A DNA stretch of 64,000 bases from Sutcliffiella sp. FSL R7-0096 (GTDB lineage Bacteria; Bacillota; Bacilli; Bacillales; Bacillaceae_I). The position numbers were made by a program, and so were the translations under genes. The notes under the pieces were generated by a model. The model ran no database searches, had not been told where the DNA came from, and worked only from the letters and a program-made list of their open reading frames with translations. The first letter of the stretch is position 1; every line of letters starts with the position of its first letter. Shown here one piece after another: positions 53,876 to 62,100 of the stretch. The stretch lies in assembly GCF_038595065.1 (NCBI RefSeq), contig NZ_CP152003.1, forward strand, positions 1,902,001 through 1,966,000, read 5' to 3'.

Positions 53876-53907
53876 AAAAGCCTCCGAACATTTCGGAGGC
53901 TTTTTTT
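53876..53907 (+). terminator. Terminator of the pdh operon
   Basis: GCCTCCGAA/TTCGGAGGC, three-base loop, seven T. Confidence 0.93.
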
Positions 53908-53932
53908 ATTGAAAAGTATAAAATTCTCTGGA

Positions 53933-53998
53933 TTTCCATTCCACAAGCGCTTCGCTTGCCTGCGGGCGTCTGCGCGCCTTCCACTCCAATCAACAAGG
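53933..53998 (-). repeat. Decayed core fragment of family 1
   Basis: GCTTCGCTT, GCCTGCGGGC and CTTCCACTCCAATCAAC are recognisable in copy A orientation with a large internal deletion. Ends and direct repeats are gone. Sits 25 bp after the pdh terminator, i.e. again at a terminator. Beyond it to 54190 I see no gene. Confidence 0.65.
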
Positions 53999-54194
53999 AA
54001 TTTCCCATTCACCAAAAGAAGAATGAAAAACCTTTAAACGTAAAGGGATTGAAATAACAGTTAACCTAGATTACCTAAGATTCTAGCTGTGGAAAGGAGC
54101 AGCGGGGATATAGTAGTTATCATCTTTAATAAGTAATTATTCATCTTTATAAGGACCGGGTGGTTTGCACGGATTCATTGGTGGAATAACAAAA

Positions 54195-54236
54195 ATGCAG
54201 GCAACCCACACCTTAATAAGTGGAATCACCTGCATC
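54195..54236 (-). terminator. Terminator of the thioredoxin-fold lipoprotein gene
   Basis: Minus strand: ATGCAGG/CCTGCAT extended by further imperfect pairing, followed by TTTTT. Confidence 0.75.
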
Positions 54237-54605
54237 GTTAAGAGCTTGTTCAATGGATACGACAATGTCTTCTTTTTGTTTGGACCCTTCCACCTGTGTA
54301 ACTACTTCATTATGATGGACAACAATTAAAGACGGGGTCGATTTGACATTAAACTGCTTATATAAAATTTTCTCATTCTCAGAGTGAACCACTTTCAAGT
54401 TAGCCACTTCATTTGGAAATGAATTTCTCAAATCAATGATAGCGTCATAATATGTATGTTCATCTTGTAAGTTAGATTCGTCTGAAAAGAATACAAGTGT
54501 GTGGGCATCTTCCGGAAATTGAACGTGAGTAATCGATTGATTTTCTTGGCAAGAAGACAAAATGAAAAAAGACAAAGTGAAAAAAATGACAGAGCCTCTA
54601 ATCAT
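54213..54605 (-). CDS. Lipoprotein with thioredoxin-like fold, no active-site cysteines
   Basis: 130 aa from ATG 54605, with GTGAGGATT upstream. Signal peptide with lipobox FILSSC. The rest looks like a thioredoxin fold: HTLVFFSDESN (where a CXXC would be), then VHSENEKILYKQFNVKSTPSLIVV with the cis-proline TPS. No Cys pair, so it cannot be a redox enzyme; perhaps a binding or chaperone relative of extracytoplasmic thioredoxins. Confidence 0.6.
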   Translation of the reverse strand: MIRGSVIFFTLSFFILSSCQENQSITHVQFPEDAHTLVFFSDESNLQDEHTYYDAIIDLRNSFPNEVANLKVVHSENEKILYKQFNVKSTPSLIVVHHNEVVTQVEGSKQKEDIVVSIEQALNDAGDSTY

Positions 54606-54833
54606 GGCAATCCTCACTTTCTGTTAAACATATATACTTGGGAAGTTATTTATTAAAATCTGTTTTACTATTTGGTGCTATTCTACCACTAAAAATAATG
54701 TTAACTGTGCTTGTCATCGAAATGTTACAAAATTGAAAAATAGAATGCTCCTTCCCGGCATATTTATTACAAAGGTTTTCTTTTGCGATAAAACGGATAC
54801 ATAAATAGAAATATGCAGTAAGGAGCTGCTTTT

Positions 54834-55079
54834 ATGAAAAATTATGTGGTGTTTTTAATACAGAATATCTTTTGGGGGACATATAGTCTGATTGAATGGT
54901 TTTCTGCCAGGGACAAGATGCAGGCCAAAGTAATCCTCTTGGGTATTTTTATCTATCTTTGTTATACACTAGCCATGTCAATTATTCATAAAAAAAAGCA
55001 AGCTGCATTGACTACAGCGATTAGTTTTATTTTCTACTTTAGTTTCCAGAGTCTATTTTACTATCTGGTCTTTAGTTAG
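54834..55079 (+). CDS. Small membrane protein, three spans
   Basis: 81 aa. Hydrophobic spans at about residues 3-20, 32-50 and 58-78. No family recognised. GTAAGGAG before ATG 54834; no terminator seen after it. Neighbours differ from B. subtilis, so it is accessory. Confidence 0.5.
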   Translation: MKNYVVFLIQNIFWGTYSLIEWFSARDKMQAKVILLGIFIYLCYTLAMSIIHKKKQAALTTAISFIFYFSFQSLFYYLVFS

Positions 55080-55209
55080 TTGCAGGGCAGAATATCCTAT
55101 TACGAAAGCATCGCCACTGATGCTTAACTTAAATATAATGAAAAACATTGCCTTCATATACTGATTGCTAGTATGATTAAAGGTGAACCTTACATATGGA
55201 GGAAAGAAT

Positions 55210-56142
55210 ATGAAAAAATGGGTACTATCTGCATTGTTATTGCTCCTCCTTGTAGCTTGCGGGCAAACTGGACAAGTAAATGAAGAGCAAGGATCTGATG
55301 CAGTAGATAGTCAAACAGAAGAAAATGAATCTACTGAAGATAAAGTAGATGATGAAGAAGAGGTACCTGCTACAGTACAGGAAGATTCAGCTGAAGAACA
55401 GGAACCTGGTGCAGATAAATCTGAGGATAGTGGGGAAGCGGAAGAACACCAAGATACCACTAACGAAGATCAAACCAAAGAGCCTCAAGAACCCCAATAC
55501 ATAGTGAATGAGAGTAATTGGACATTAGAACCGATCAATGATGCAAACCCTGATGTTGTATTATTGACAATAGATGATGCTCCCGATAGATATGCATTGG
55601 AAATGGCTACTATTCTTAAGGAACTAAACGTAAAAGCCATATTCTTTGTGAACGGTCATTTCTTGGAAACGGAACAAGAACGGAACACCCTAAAGCAAAT
55701 CTATGACATGGGATTTCCGATTGGAAACCACACAATGACGCATAAGTCTTTAAGACAGTTAACGGAGGAAGAACAGTATGAAGAAATTGTTCCTTTAAAT
55801 GACAGGGTGGAGGAAATCACAGGGGAACGTCCTCGTTTCTTCCGTGCCCCATTTGGTACGAATACTGATTATGCCAAAGAGCTCGTCAAACAAGAAGGAA
55901 TGATCCTTATGAATTGGACTTATGGGTATGATTGGGAGACCGAATACATGGATGCTGAGGCACTTGCAGATATTATGGTTAATACAGAATTTCTAAGTAG
56001 TGGCAGCAACCTTCTTATGCATGATAGAGAATGGACGAAAGATGCATTGGCCGATATTGTAAAGGGTTTACAGGCAAAGAACTTTGACATCATGGACCCG
56101 GCTCTTATCGGTACAGAAGAGCAAGAAATTGAGTCAGAGTAA
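55210..56142 (+). CDS. Lipoprotein polysaccharide deacetylase
   Basis: 310 aa from ATG 55210 (GGAGGAAA upstream). Lipobox LLVAC near residue 16, then about 80 acidic low-complexity residues (Glu/Asp/Gln spacer), then a NodB-type carbohydrate esterase 4 domain (about 110-300): TIDDAP with the catalytic Asp and metal Asp, metal pair HTMTH in GNHTMTH, RAPFG. Spacer could cross the wall. Likely deacetylates peptidoglycan or another surface polymer. Confidence 0.82.
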   Translation: MKKWVLSALLLLLLVACGQTGQVNEEQGSDAVDSQTEENESTEDKVDDEEEVPATVQEDSAEEQEPGADKSEDSGEAEEHQDTTNEDQTKEPQEPQYIVNESNWTLEPINDANPDVVLLTIDDAPDRYALEMATILKELNVKAIFFVNGHFLETEQERNTLKQIYDMGFPIGNHTMTHKSLRQLTEEEQYEEIVPLNDRVEEITGERPRFFRAPFGTNTDYAKELVKQEGMILMNWTYGYDWETEYMDAEALADIMVNTEFLSSGSNLLMHDREWTKDALADIVKGLQAKNFDIMDPALIGTEEQEIESE

Positions 56143-56146
56143 CAGA

Positions 56147-56178
56147 AAAGCCCGCTATCTCCTGATAGTGGGCTTTCG
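56147..56178 (+). terminator. Terminator of the deacetylase gene
   Basis: AAAGCCCGCTATC/GATAGTGGGCTTT with four-base loop; faces the end of a convergent gene at 56186. Confidence 0.82.
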
Positions 56179-56185
56179 TTTGTAG

Positions 56186-56611
56186 TTAGCGCTTATAATA
56201 ATACATGATGCTCCCGGTAAAAAGCTTTAACTCTGCTTCAAGTTTCTTGGCAAGGAATTTACAGATCTCGTTTGCTTTTGCTTTGTCCCCATGGGTACTC
56301 TGGTCGTGCAGGGTGACTTGTATGTATGGAAGTGGGTCTGTTCCTTCTGTGTTTTCAGGTTGGGTTCCAACTCCGATCAGTATCATTTTATAGCGGTCTT
56401 CCGTCCCTTTTAGGTAAAACCATTGTCCTTTTCCTTCTGGTTTTTCTTTGATTTCATATGGGAAGGCTGCCTCACTGTATTCCCATCCTAACTGTTTACC
56501 TGTTTTGGCAGTTATTTCTTTATAGTAGTGTAATAAATTCATTACATCTTCAGTGGTAAGCGTTTTCTCTTTTGATTTGGAGACAAGGTTGATGTAAGCG
56601 CTACTGGCCAT
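56186..56611 (-). CDS. DUF1885 family protein
   Basis: 141 aa from ATG 56611 (TAGGAGTG upstream). MASSAYINLV, HYYKEITAKTGKQLGWEYSEAAFPYEI (in part: YKEITAKTGKQLGWEY) and WFYLKGTEDRY fit the DUF1885 family of Bacillus, structure known, function unknown. Cytoplasmic. The C-terminal half contains KANEICKFLAKKLEAEL. Confidence 0.75.
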   Translation of the reverse strand: MASSAYINLVSKSKEKTLTTEDVMNLLHYYKEITAKTGKQLGWEYSEAAFPYEIKEKPEGKGQWFYLKGTEDRYKMILIGVGTQPENTEGTDPLPYIQVTLHDQSTHGDKAKANEICKFLAKKLEAELKLFTGSIMYYYKR

Positions 56612-56765
56612 TAGATTCACTCCTAAATATGACAATTTCATCTAATACTATTCTAGCATTAGGGTAAAACAACTTACAATCACTAAGTGAAAATTCTTGC
56701 AAATCAGCTTTGCTATAAGTTATAATAATATTCTGAATAACCAAAAAATAAAAAGGAGGTACCTT

Positions 56766-57065
56766 ATGAACTTATTTGACAAGCTTTATGATAACAATGA
56801 GAATGTCCCTGTTCGATTTGTTGGTTTTACGACTAAAGATGTTAGATATGATTTTGGTATTGTTTACACGAATATGTTTTTTGGTAAGCCTCTCGTCATC
56901 TGTATGCAAACCGGCCGTTCCACACTCCTCGACCCTAAAGACATTACTGACTTAAACCACCTTCAACATGTATTCCGAATTGATTCTCAAGAACAGGCAG
57001 AAGATCTTGCGGAATTCTTTACAGAAGCCATCCCTTCCAGTCCATTTCAAGAACAATATGAATAG
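56766..57065 (+). CDS. DUF3055 family protein
   Basis: 99 aa from ATG 56766 (AAAGGAGGT upstream). NVPVRFVGFTTKDVRYDFG, YTNMFFGKPLVICMQTGRS are hallmark segments of DUF3055 (SAV0927-like) proteins. Small, soluble, conserved in Firmicutes; function unknown. Has its own terminator and no evident operon partner. Confidence 0.85.
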   Translation: MNLFDKLYDNNENVPVRFVGFTTKDVRYDFGIVYTNMFFGKPLVICMQTGRSTLLDPKDITDLNHLQHVFRIDSQEQAEDLAEFFTEAIPSSPFQEQYE

Positions 57066-57083
57066 AAACTAATTGTATGTTAG

Positions 57084-57118
57084 AGGTCATCGTCTAGTTA
57101 TTGGACGGTGACCTTTTA
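57084..57118 (+). terminator. Terminator of the DUF3055 gene
   Basis: AGGTCATCGTC/GACGGTGACCTT (one wobble), nine-base loop, TTTT. Confidence 0.82.
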
Positions 57119-57190
57119 CCTGTCATTAATTAGGTAAGCGTAAGGAACTTTTTTGGATGTGCTTATCATTTATATCACTATAAAAATAAA

Positions 57191-57201
57191 TGTGTTATAC
57201 A
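57191..57201 (+). promoter_or_regulatory. CcpN operator upstream of sr1
   Basis: TGTGTTATACA fits the B. subtilis CcpN consensus TRTGHYATAYW at all positions. A second, weaker inverted copy (AAATGTGTTAT on the minus strand, 57217-57227) follows the -35. Together they form a perfect 11-bp inverted repeat around the -35. Confidence 0.75.
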
Positions 57202-57210
57202 ATTTAGTTA

Positions 57211-57239
57211 TTGACATAACACATTTAAAGGTTTATGAT
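57211..57239 (+). promoter_or_regulatory. Sigma-A promoter of sr1
   Basis: TTGACA, 17-bp spacer, TATGAT. Predicted start about 57246. Confidence 0.82.
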
Positions 57240-57251
57240 GTATTTAACAAC

Positions 57252-57265
57252 ATAAAGCGCTTTCA
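57252..57265 (+). promoter_or_regulatory. cre box in the sr1 leader
   Basis: ATAAAGCGCTTTCA, 12 of 14 consensus positions, just after the transcription start. CcpA repression of sr1 is known in B. subtilis as a weak effect beside CcpN. Confidence 0.55.
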
Positions 57266-57317
57266 TTTTATGGCGACTTTGCATTAAAAATTTCTTTATG
57301 GAAAGAGGTTGAAGGGT

Positions 57318-57443
57318 ATGGGTACAATCATTTGTCAAACTTGTAACAGCGCGGTAGATCACTTTGAGGATGAAAAAGTTACGACTTACTATGCAAAATG
57401 TGCAGATTGCCAGTGCTCTGAAAAAAGTGAAGATTTAGCCTAG
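57318..57443 (+). CDS. sr1P: SR1P, GapA-binding peptide encoded by SR1
   Basis: 41 aa, from ATG 57318 (GAAGGG upstream, GAAAGAGG earlier). MGTIICQTCN, HFEDEKVTTYYAKC and CADC are the SR1P hallmarks; two Cys pairs could bind zinc. In B. subtilis, SR1P binds GapA and enhances the RNase J1-GapA interaction, and rnjA is also in this window. Under CcpN/gluconeogenic control. Confidence 0.85.
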   Translation: MGTIICQTCNSAVDHFEDEKVTTYYAKCADCQCSEKSEDLA

Positions 57444-57470
57444 AATCATAGATTGATAGAAGATAAAAGG

Positions 57471-57515
57471 AAAAGAGCAGGTTCCCGGCCAGAGGGACCT
57501 GCTCTTTTCTTTTAT
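57471..57515. terminator. Shared terminator of sr1 and speA
   Basis: 15-bp stem, T-rich on both sides. The speA stop codon at 57512 lies within its 3' flank, so both genes end in the same hairpin. Confidence 0.88.
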
Positions 57516-58993
57516 TGAATGGCTTTATGTTCTTTAATTACTCTCAAGGTTTTCAATTCATAATCTTCCGGTCCTTGAACGGGAAGCCCAACTTCCAAAG
57601 TTTTGGTGATATAAGCCAGGTTGTCTTCCGTAATGATCTCACCAGGAGTGAAAATTGGGATGCCTGGAGGATAGACCATAATAAATTCAGCGATGATACG
57701 ACCTGCAGATTCTTCGAAGGGAACGATTTCCGTTTCAGAATAAAATGCTTCACGTGGTGCGATGGCAAGGACAGGAATATCAGGAAGTAGTACTTTAACT
57801 TCATTCTCCGAATCCCCCGCCTTGTGTTTGAACTCCTCTGAAAGCTCTTTTAATGCTTGTAATAGGGTTCCGGTTTCCACCTCTGAGTCACCAGGTGTGA
57901 TGATGCAGAGAATATTGTAAAGGTCAGATAATTCCACTTCAATGTTATACTTTTGTCGAAGCCATTTCTCCACATCATATCCGGTCAGGTTGAGCTTTTT
58001 AACTGAAATGATCAACTTGGTCGGATCATAATCGAAGGTCGCTTTTCTTCCAAGGATTTCAGGACCTATGCAATGAAGATACTCGATTTCATTTATTGCA
58101 TTTCTCGTTTTGTTGGCCAATTGAATCGTTTTTTCGATGAGCATATGTCCTTCCGTAGCTAGACGCTTACGTGCCACATCCAATGAGGCAAGAAGAAGGT
58201 AGGATGTGGATGTGGTTGTCAACATACTCAGAATTCCTTGAATTCGGTTCACATTCACAAGACCTTCGCGGACGTTCAAGATGGAACTCTGGGTCATGGA
58301 GCCGCCAAGTTTATGCACACTTGTTGCAGCCATATCTGCACCAGCTTGCATGGCAGACAAAGGAAGTTCCTCGTGGAAATGGATATGCACTCCATGTGCT
58401 TCATCGACAAGTACCGGTACATTAAAGGAATGAGCTATTTCTACAATCTGACTCAAATCGGCTGAAATTCCGAAATAAGTGGGATTAATCACAAGTACAC
58501 CCTTTGCGTCAGGGTGCTGTTTCAAAGCTTTCTCTACAGAATCTGTGGTAATGCCATGTGAGATCCCAAGTTCTTTATCCACCTCGGGGTGAATGAAAAT
58601 AGGCACGGCACCGGAAAAAACGATGGCCGACATGACGGATTTGTGCACATTCCTAGGCACGATGATTTTTTCCCCAGGCCCGCAAACAGCCATCACCATG
58701 GTCATGATTGCTCCACTGGTACCCTGAACGGAAAAGAAAGTGTGATCCGCACCGAAGGCTTTGGCAGCGAGGTCCTGTGCTTCTTTAATCATCCCTTTAG
58801 GTTGATGGAGGTCATCTAGTGGCCCAATATTAATTAAATCGATGGAAAGGGCATTCTCGCCGATGAATTCTCGAAATTCTGGATCGATTCCAGCCCCTTT
58901 TTTATGACCAGGAATATGGAATTGTATTGGATTTTTTTTAGCATGATTCAGTAGTCCGGTAAACAATGGTGTATCAATTTGAGAATATGTCAA
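57512..58993 (-). CDS. speA: Arginine decarboxylase (PLP fold I)
   Basis: 493 aa. Makes agmatine for polyamine synthesis. Fold-type I PLP enzyme of the Orn/Lys/Arg decarboxylase family: HIPGHKKGAG, active Lys in SVHKLGGSMTQSS (about 229), C-terminal domain with TPGE and FIMVYPPGIPIFTPGE (in part). Closely similar to B. subtilis SpeA. Start TTG 58993 with AGAGGTG upstream. Convergent with sr1. Confidence 0.9.
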   Translation of the reverse strand: MTYSQIDTPLFTGLLNHAKKNPIQFHIPGHKKGAGIDPEFREFIGENALSIDLINIGPLDDLHQPKGMIKEAQDLAAKAFGADHTFFSVQGTSGAIMTMVMAVCGPGEKIIVPRNVHKSVMSAIVFSGAVPIFIHPEVDKELGISHGITTDSVEKALKQHPDAKGVLVINPTYFGISADLSQIVEIAHSFNVPVLVDEAHGVHIHFHEELPLSAMQAGADMAATSVHKLGGSMTQSSILNVREGLVNVNRIQGILSMLTTTSTSYLLLASLDVARKRLATEGHMLIEKTIQLANKTRNAINEIEYLHCIGPEILGRKATFDYDPTKLIISVKKLNLTGYDVEKWLRQKYNIEVELSDLYNILCIITPGDSEVETGTLLQALKELSEEFKHKAGDSENEVKVLLPDIPVLAIAPREAFYSETEIVPFEESAGRIIAEFIMVYPPGIPIFTPGEIITEDNLAYITKTLEVGLPVQGPEDYELKTLRVIKEHKAIQ

Positions 58994-59072
58994 CTTACTT
59001 ATGCACCTCTTTAATTAAACTTGGTTTCGTTTATCTTAACGCATGTAGAAACGCAGTACAAACATTCACATA

Positions 59073-59252
59073 GGCTCTTTCTCAAAAATTGTAGCTATTC
59101 ACTAACAAAAAGTCGGCAATTGGACTTTTTGTCGTATACATACTCTAAAGTGTGCATGTAGTATTTAATATTGCAGTGAAAAGAGCGCGACAGTTAAGAA
59201 TATATCGGTCTGTTTTATATACGCAAAGGCAACAAAGTTTACGGAAATAGCC
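59073..59252 (+). mobile_element. MITE (family 2) with 8-bp target duplication
   Basis: 180 bp from GGCTCTTTCTC to GGAAATAGCC. Duplication TTCACATA/TTCCCATA (59065-59072 and 59253-59260, one difference). Internal hairpin AAAAAGTC/GACTTTTT. Between the start of speA and the nitronate monooxygenase gene. Confidence 0.9.
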
Positions 59253-59392
59253 TTCCCATAAAACAAATGAAATTATAGCATTTATCTTCATGATTGCATA
59301 GATTTTTCTTTTAGATATTTTGTTGAAAAAAACAGGAGTTTGTCAACGAAGAAAGAAACATTTAAAGAGAAGAAGAAAGGGGAAGGATATAG

Positions 59393-60352
59393 ATGAATTG
59401 GAATACAAAAGTAACAGAACTTCTAAATATTAAATACCCGATTATTCAAGGAGGGTTAGCATATCTTGCTTTTGCAGATCTTGCGGCGGCAGTCTCCAAT
59501 GCAGGAGGCCTCGGGCAGATTACGGCAATGAGCCTGGATACTCCTGAACGGTTAAGAGAGGAGATCAGGAAAGTCAGGACGATGACAGAAAACCCCTTTG
59601 GTGTGAACTATGCCATCGGTCAACATGGAAGACCATTTGAGCATATGCTCGATGTCGCTTTGGAGGAGAATGTTCCAGTCATCTCCATGACAGGAGGTAA
59701 CCCGGCTCCCATTTTCAAAAAGCTTGAAGGGACAAGTTGCAAGAAGTTGGTGTTAGTAGCAGCTCGAAGGCAAGCGGAAAAGGCGGAACAACTCGGTGCT
59801 GATGCAGTAATGGTCGTTGGGCAAGAAGGAGGGGGGCATCTAGGCAAAAATGACTTGGGAACCATGGTCCTCGTGCCAAAAGTTGTGGATGCCTTAAGCA
59901 TACCCGTAATCGCTTCAGGTGGGATAGGGGATGGCCGTGGATTGATGGCAGCTTTAGCCCTGGGAGCGGAAGGGATAGAAATGGGAACGAGGTTTATTGC
60001 AACAAAGGAATGTTTCCAAGCTCATCCTATTTATAAAGAATTGCTTGTTAATGGAACGGAGAATGATACAGTTGTTATTAAAAGAAGTTTAGGGTCTCCT
60101 GCAAGGGCCATTCATAATTCCTGGACCGAAAAGATATTGAAGTTGGAACAGGAAGCTAGGGGATACGAAGAACTAAAGGACTTTATTGCTGGCACCGCCA
60201 ATAAGCGGTTTATTTACGACGGAAAAACAGATGCAGGATATGCATGGGCAGGGCAGGTGATGGGATTAATAAATGATGTTCCCACGGTTGATGAGCTCTT
60301 TTCAAGAATGATAAGTGATGGGGAAAAAATAAGAAGCAAGTGGACAAACTAG
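59393..60352 (+). CDS. Nitronate monooxygenase / enoyl-reductase-like FMN protein
   Basis: 319 aa, TIM-barrel FMN protein of the NPD/FabK type. PIIQGGLAYLAFADLAAAVS at the start, GGHLGK (catalytic His in GQEGGGHLG) and ASGGIGDGRGLMAALALGA in FMN/phosphate binding (in part). Oxidises alkyl nitronates or nitropropionate, a detoxification function; FabK-like enoyl-ACP reductase is the alternative and the two cannot be separated by motif here. RBS AAAGGGGAAGG before ATG 59393. Confidence 0.82.
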   Translation: MNWNTKVTELLNIKYPIIQGGLAYLAFADLAAAVSNAGGLGQITAMSLDTPERLREEIRKVRTMTENPFGVNYAIGQHGRPFEHMLDVALEENVPVISMTGGNPAPIFKKLEGTSCKKLVLVAARRQAEKAEQLGADAVMVVGQEGGGHLGKNDLGTMVLVPKVVDALSIPVIASGGIGDGRGLMAALALGAEGIEMGTRFIATKECFQAHPIYKELLVNGTENDTVVIKRSLGSPARAIHNSWTEKILKLEQEARGYEELKDFIAGTANKRFIYDGKTDAGYAWAGQVMGLINDVPTVDELFSRMISDGEKIRSKWTN

Positions 60353-60378
60353 ACGGAGAAAGTGATATACTTTACTTT

Positions 60379-60520
60379 GGCTGTTATCGTAATTTTTAAA
60401 TCAACCCTTATATCACTTACTGTGGCTCTTTTCTATGCTGTACTGAAAATACTACTTGTTTTGGAGTCTGTAATCAGAAAAAAGTCCAATTGCCGACTTT
60501 TACTAGTTAAAACAACAACC
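60379..60520 (-). mobile_element. Internally deleted MITE (family 2)
   Basis: Starts GGCTGTTATCG and ends AACAACAACC, lacking about 15 bases near the right end. TTTACTTT before and CTTACTTT after (7 of 8) look like its target duplication. Contains AAAAAGTCCAATTGCCGACTTTT in pieces. Confidence 0.65.
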
Positions 60521-60556
60521 TTACTTTTCCAATCTACATATTAAAGAGGTGAACAA

Positions 60557-60832
60557 ATGGACTTCTCTTACCCTATATCTTATGAATGGTCCACAGATGA
60601 AATAGTCGATGTGATCGCGTTGTATGAGGCAGTGGAGCTCACCTACAACAAAGGCGTGGAACGTGAAAGGCTATTAGCAGCTTATCGGCGCTTCAAAGAA
60701 ATAGTCCCAGGCAAAGCGGAAGAACGAAATTTGGCAAACGAATACGAAGAATTAAGTGGATTCTCTGTATATCGAACGATCAAAAAAGCAAAAGACATGC
60801 AACCTGGCGAACGGGTGATGATGTCGAAGTAA
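60557..60832 (+). CDS. yktA: UPF0223 protein YktA
   Basis: 91 aa: FSYPISYEWSTDEIVDVIALY and YRRFKEIVPGKAEE are the family landmarks. Cytoplasmic, helical, function unknown. RBS AAAGAGGTG before ATG 60557. Convergent with yktB through a strong shared terminator, as in B. subtilis. Confidence 0.9.
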   Translation: MDFSYPISYEWSTDEIVDVIALYEAVELTYNKGVERERLLAAYRRFKEIVPGKAEERNLANEYEELSGFSVYRTIKKAKDMQPGERVMMSK

Positions 60833-60837
60833 GCTTA

Positions 60838-60890
60838 ATGCGCATCAAAAAACCCAGAGTCAACATGACAATGGGTTTTTTGATGCGCAT
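60838..60890. terminator. Bidirectional terminator between yktA and yktB
   Basis: 19-bp perfect stem ATGCGCATCAAAAAACCCA with its complement and a 15-base loop. Confidence 0.88.
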
Positions 60891-60898
60891 TCGTCTTC

Positions 60899-61540
60899 TT
60901 ATACGGCTTGTTTAGAAAGATCATATAGTCTTCTCAGCGTTTGAAACGCTTCTTCGATCCTAGCGATAGTTTCATCTCCCGAGAGCTTGATTGCTTCCTC
61001 TTTCGGAATTTGAATGCCACATAGTATTTCTGCCTTTTTCACATTGATCAAGCGTTCAAAGAGCTCCCGGTGGACTTCCTCTGTCAGGTCGCTTTGGCGA
61101 ATCACCCCAGGTTTGGTATGGTCTTTGGACCAAACATAATCGGTTGGAATCTCTTTCCGGATTGCTTTAACATCCTTTAACAATGTTTCCCCGAAAGCTT
61201 CCTTCATTGGTGCTTCATAAATTACCGCAAACCATACAAATACATGCGTTTCCCATAAACCGATTTGGAAATGTGGGATCATCTTATATCCTCTAGGGTT
61301 GCTCCCGAATGCCACCCAGGAATCCTTTGGTGGGTTCTTGGTTCTTCTTGCGTGCTTGGCAACATGGTAATGTATCTCTTCCCCTGTCATTGCTGTCAAA
61401 GAGGGAGCAAAATGCTGACCGAGCTGTTCGAACTTTGGCTGGATTTGATTTTTCAATCCTTCCATTCTTTCTTCTAGTCCATCTATCGTGAAAACTTGAA
61501 AGTCTTTTTTCTTAAAGCCGGTGAATTTCTCATTAGCCAT
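60899..61540 (-). CDS. yktB: UPF0637 protein YktB
   Basis: 213 aa (DUF1054). Landmarks FKKKDFQVFTIDGLEERM, AKHARRTKNPPKDSWVAF and FQIGLWETHVFVWFAVIYE (in part). Soluble alpha/beta protein; function unknown. RBS ACGGAG before ATG 61540. Position next to yktA supports the call. Confidence 0.9.
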   Translation of the reverse strand: MANEKFTGFKKKDFQVFTIDGLEERMEGLKNQIQPKFEQLGQHFAPSLTAMTGEEIHYHVAKHARRTKNPPKDSWVAFGSNPRGYKMIPHFQIGLWETHVFVWFAVIYEAPMKEAFGETLLKDVKAIRKEIPTDYVWSKDHTKPGVIRQSDLTEEVHRELFERLINVKKAEILCGIQIPKEEAIKLSGDETIARIEEAFQTLRRLYDLSKQAV

Positions 61541-61757
61541 GAAATCGCTCCGTTTCTCGTATGTGTGGTTTTAATGATTCTTCTAATTTTATCATAGCCA
61601 TTTTTCCATGCCAAAACATTAGATTAATAGCACTAGTTTTCTTTTTGGGTAACTGCACATTTTAGTTACCAACTTTCATTACCTTCATATGATATAGCAA
61701 CCATTTAATATTGAACCTTTTGGAAACGAGAAACTTAGATTGAGGGAGGGAAATAGG

Positions 61758-61946
61758 ATGAAACAAGTGGCGACACCGTGGAAAAAGAAAAAAGAAGAAA
61801 ATCAACGTGCGGTTTTGCGAATGGAAATCGACTATGAACTGGCGGTCTTGTATGAAGCGATACAAGAAAGCGACCAGGATAAAATTAAAAAATCAAAGTC
61901 CAAGTTAGAGCAATTTCGTAAAGAAATGTTAAGTCTAGAGGTTTAG
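61758..61946 (+). CDS. ykzI: YkzI-like small protein
   Basis: 62 aa from ATG 61758 (GGGAGGG upstream); 68 aa if the earlier in-frame ATG is used. Basic start TPWKKKKEENQ, then an alpha-helical segment IDYELAVLYEAIQESDQDKI (20 residues). Matches B. subtilis YkzI in size and location between yktB and yktC (suhB). Function unknown. Confidence 0.75.
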   Translation: MKQVATPWKKKKEENQRAVLRMEIDYELAVLYEAIQESDQDKIKKSKSKLEQFRKEMLSLEV

Positions 61947-61962
61947 TGGCACATGCTACCCG

Positions 61963-61988
61963 ACGAACCTGTATGAGGTTCGTTTTTC
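61963..61988 (+). terminator. Terminator of ykzI
   Basis: ACGAACCT/AGGTTCGT, five-base loop, T-run. Confidence 0.85.
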
Positions 61989-62100
61989 TATGCTTCGGAT
62001 TACTTGCTTTTACCGGACCGTTTCAGTAATCTAAGACATACATAACTCGAATTTCAGTTGAAATGGGAAATTTAATTGGTGCAGAAGGGCAGGAGACGAC

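Larger units (their letters stand above)
57246..57515 (+). ncRNA. sr1: Dual-function regulatory RNA SR1
   Basis: Predicted transcript of about 270 nt, from promoter 57211-57239 to terminator 57471-57515 (AAAAGAGCAGGTTCCC/GGGACCTGCTCTTTT). B. subtilis SR1 (205 nt) lies between pdhD and speA, base-pairs with ahrC mRNA and encodes SR1P; this RNA sits in the same place, carries the SR1P frame and the CcpN-controlled promoter. Pairing to ahrC was not checked because ahrC is not in the window. Confidence 0.82.
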
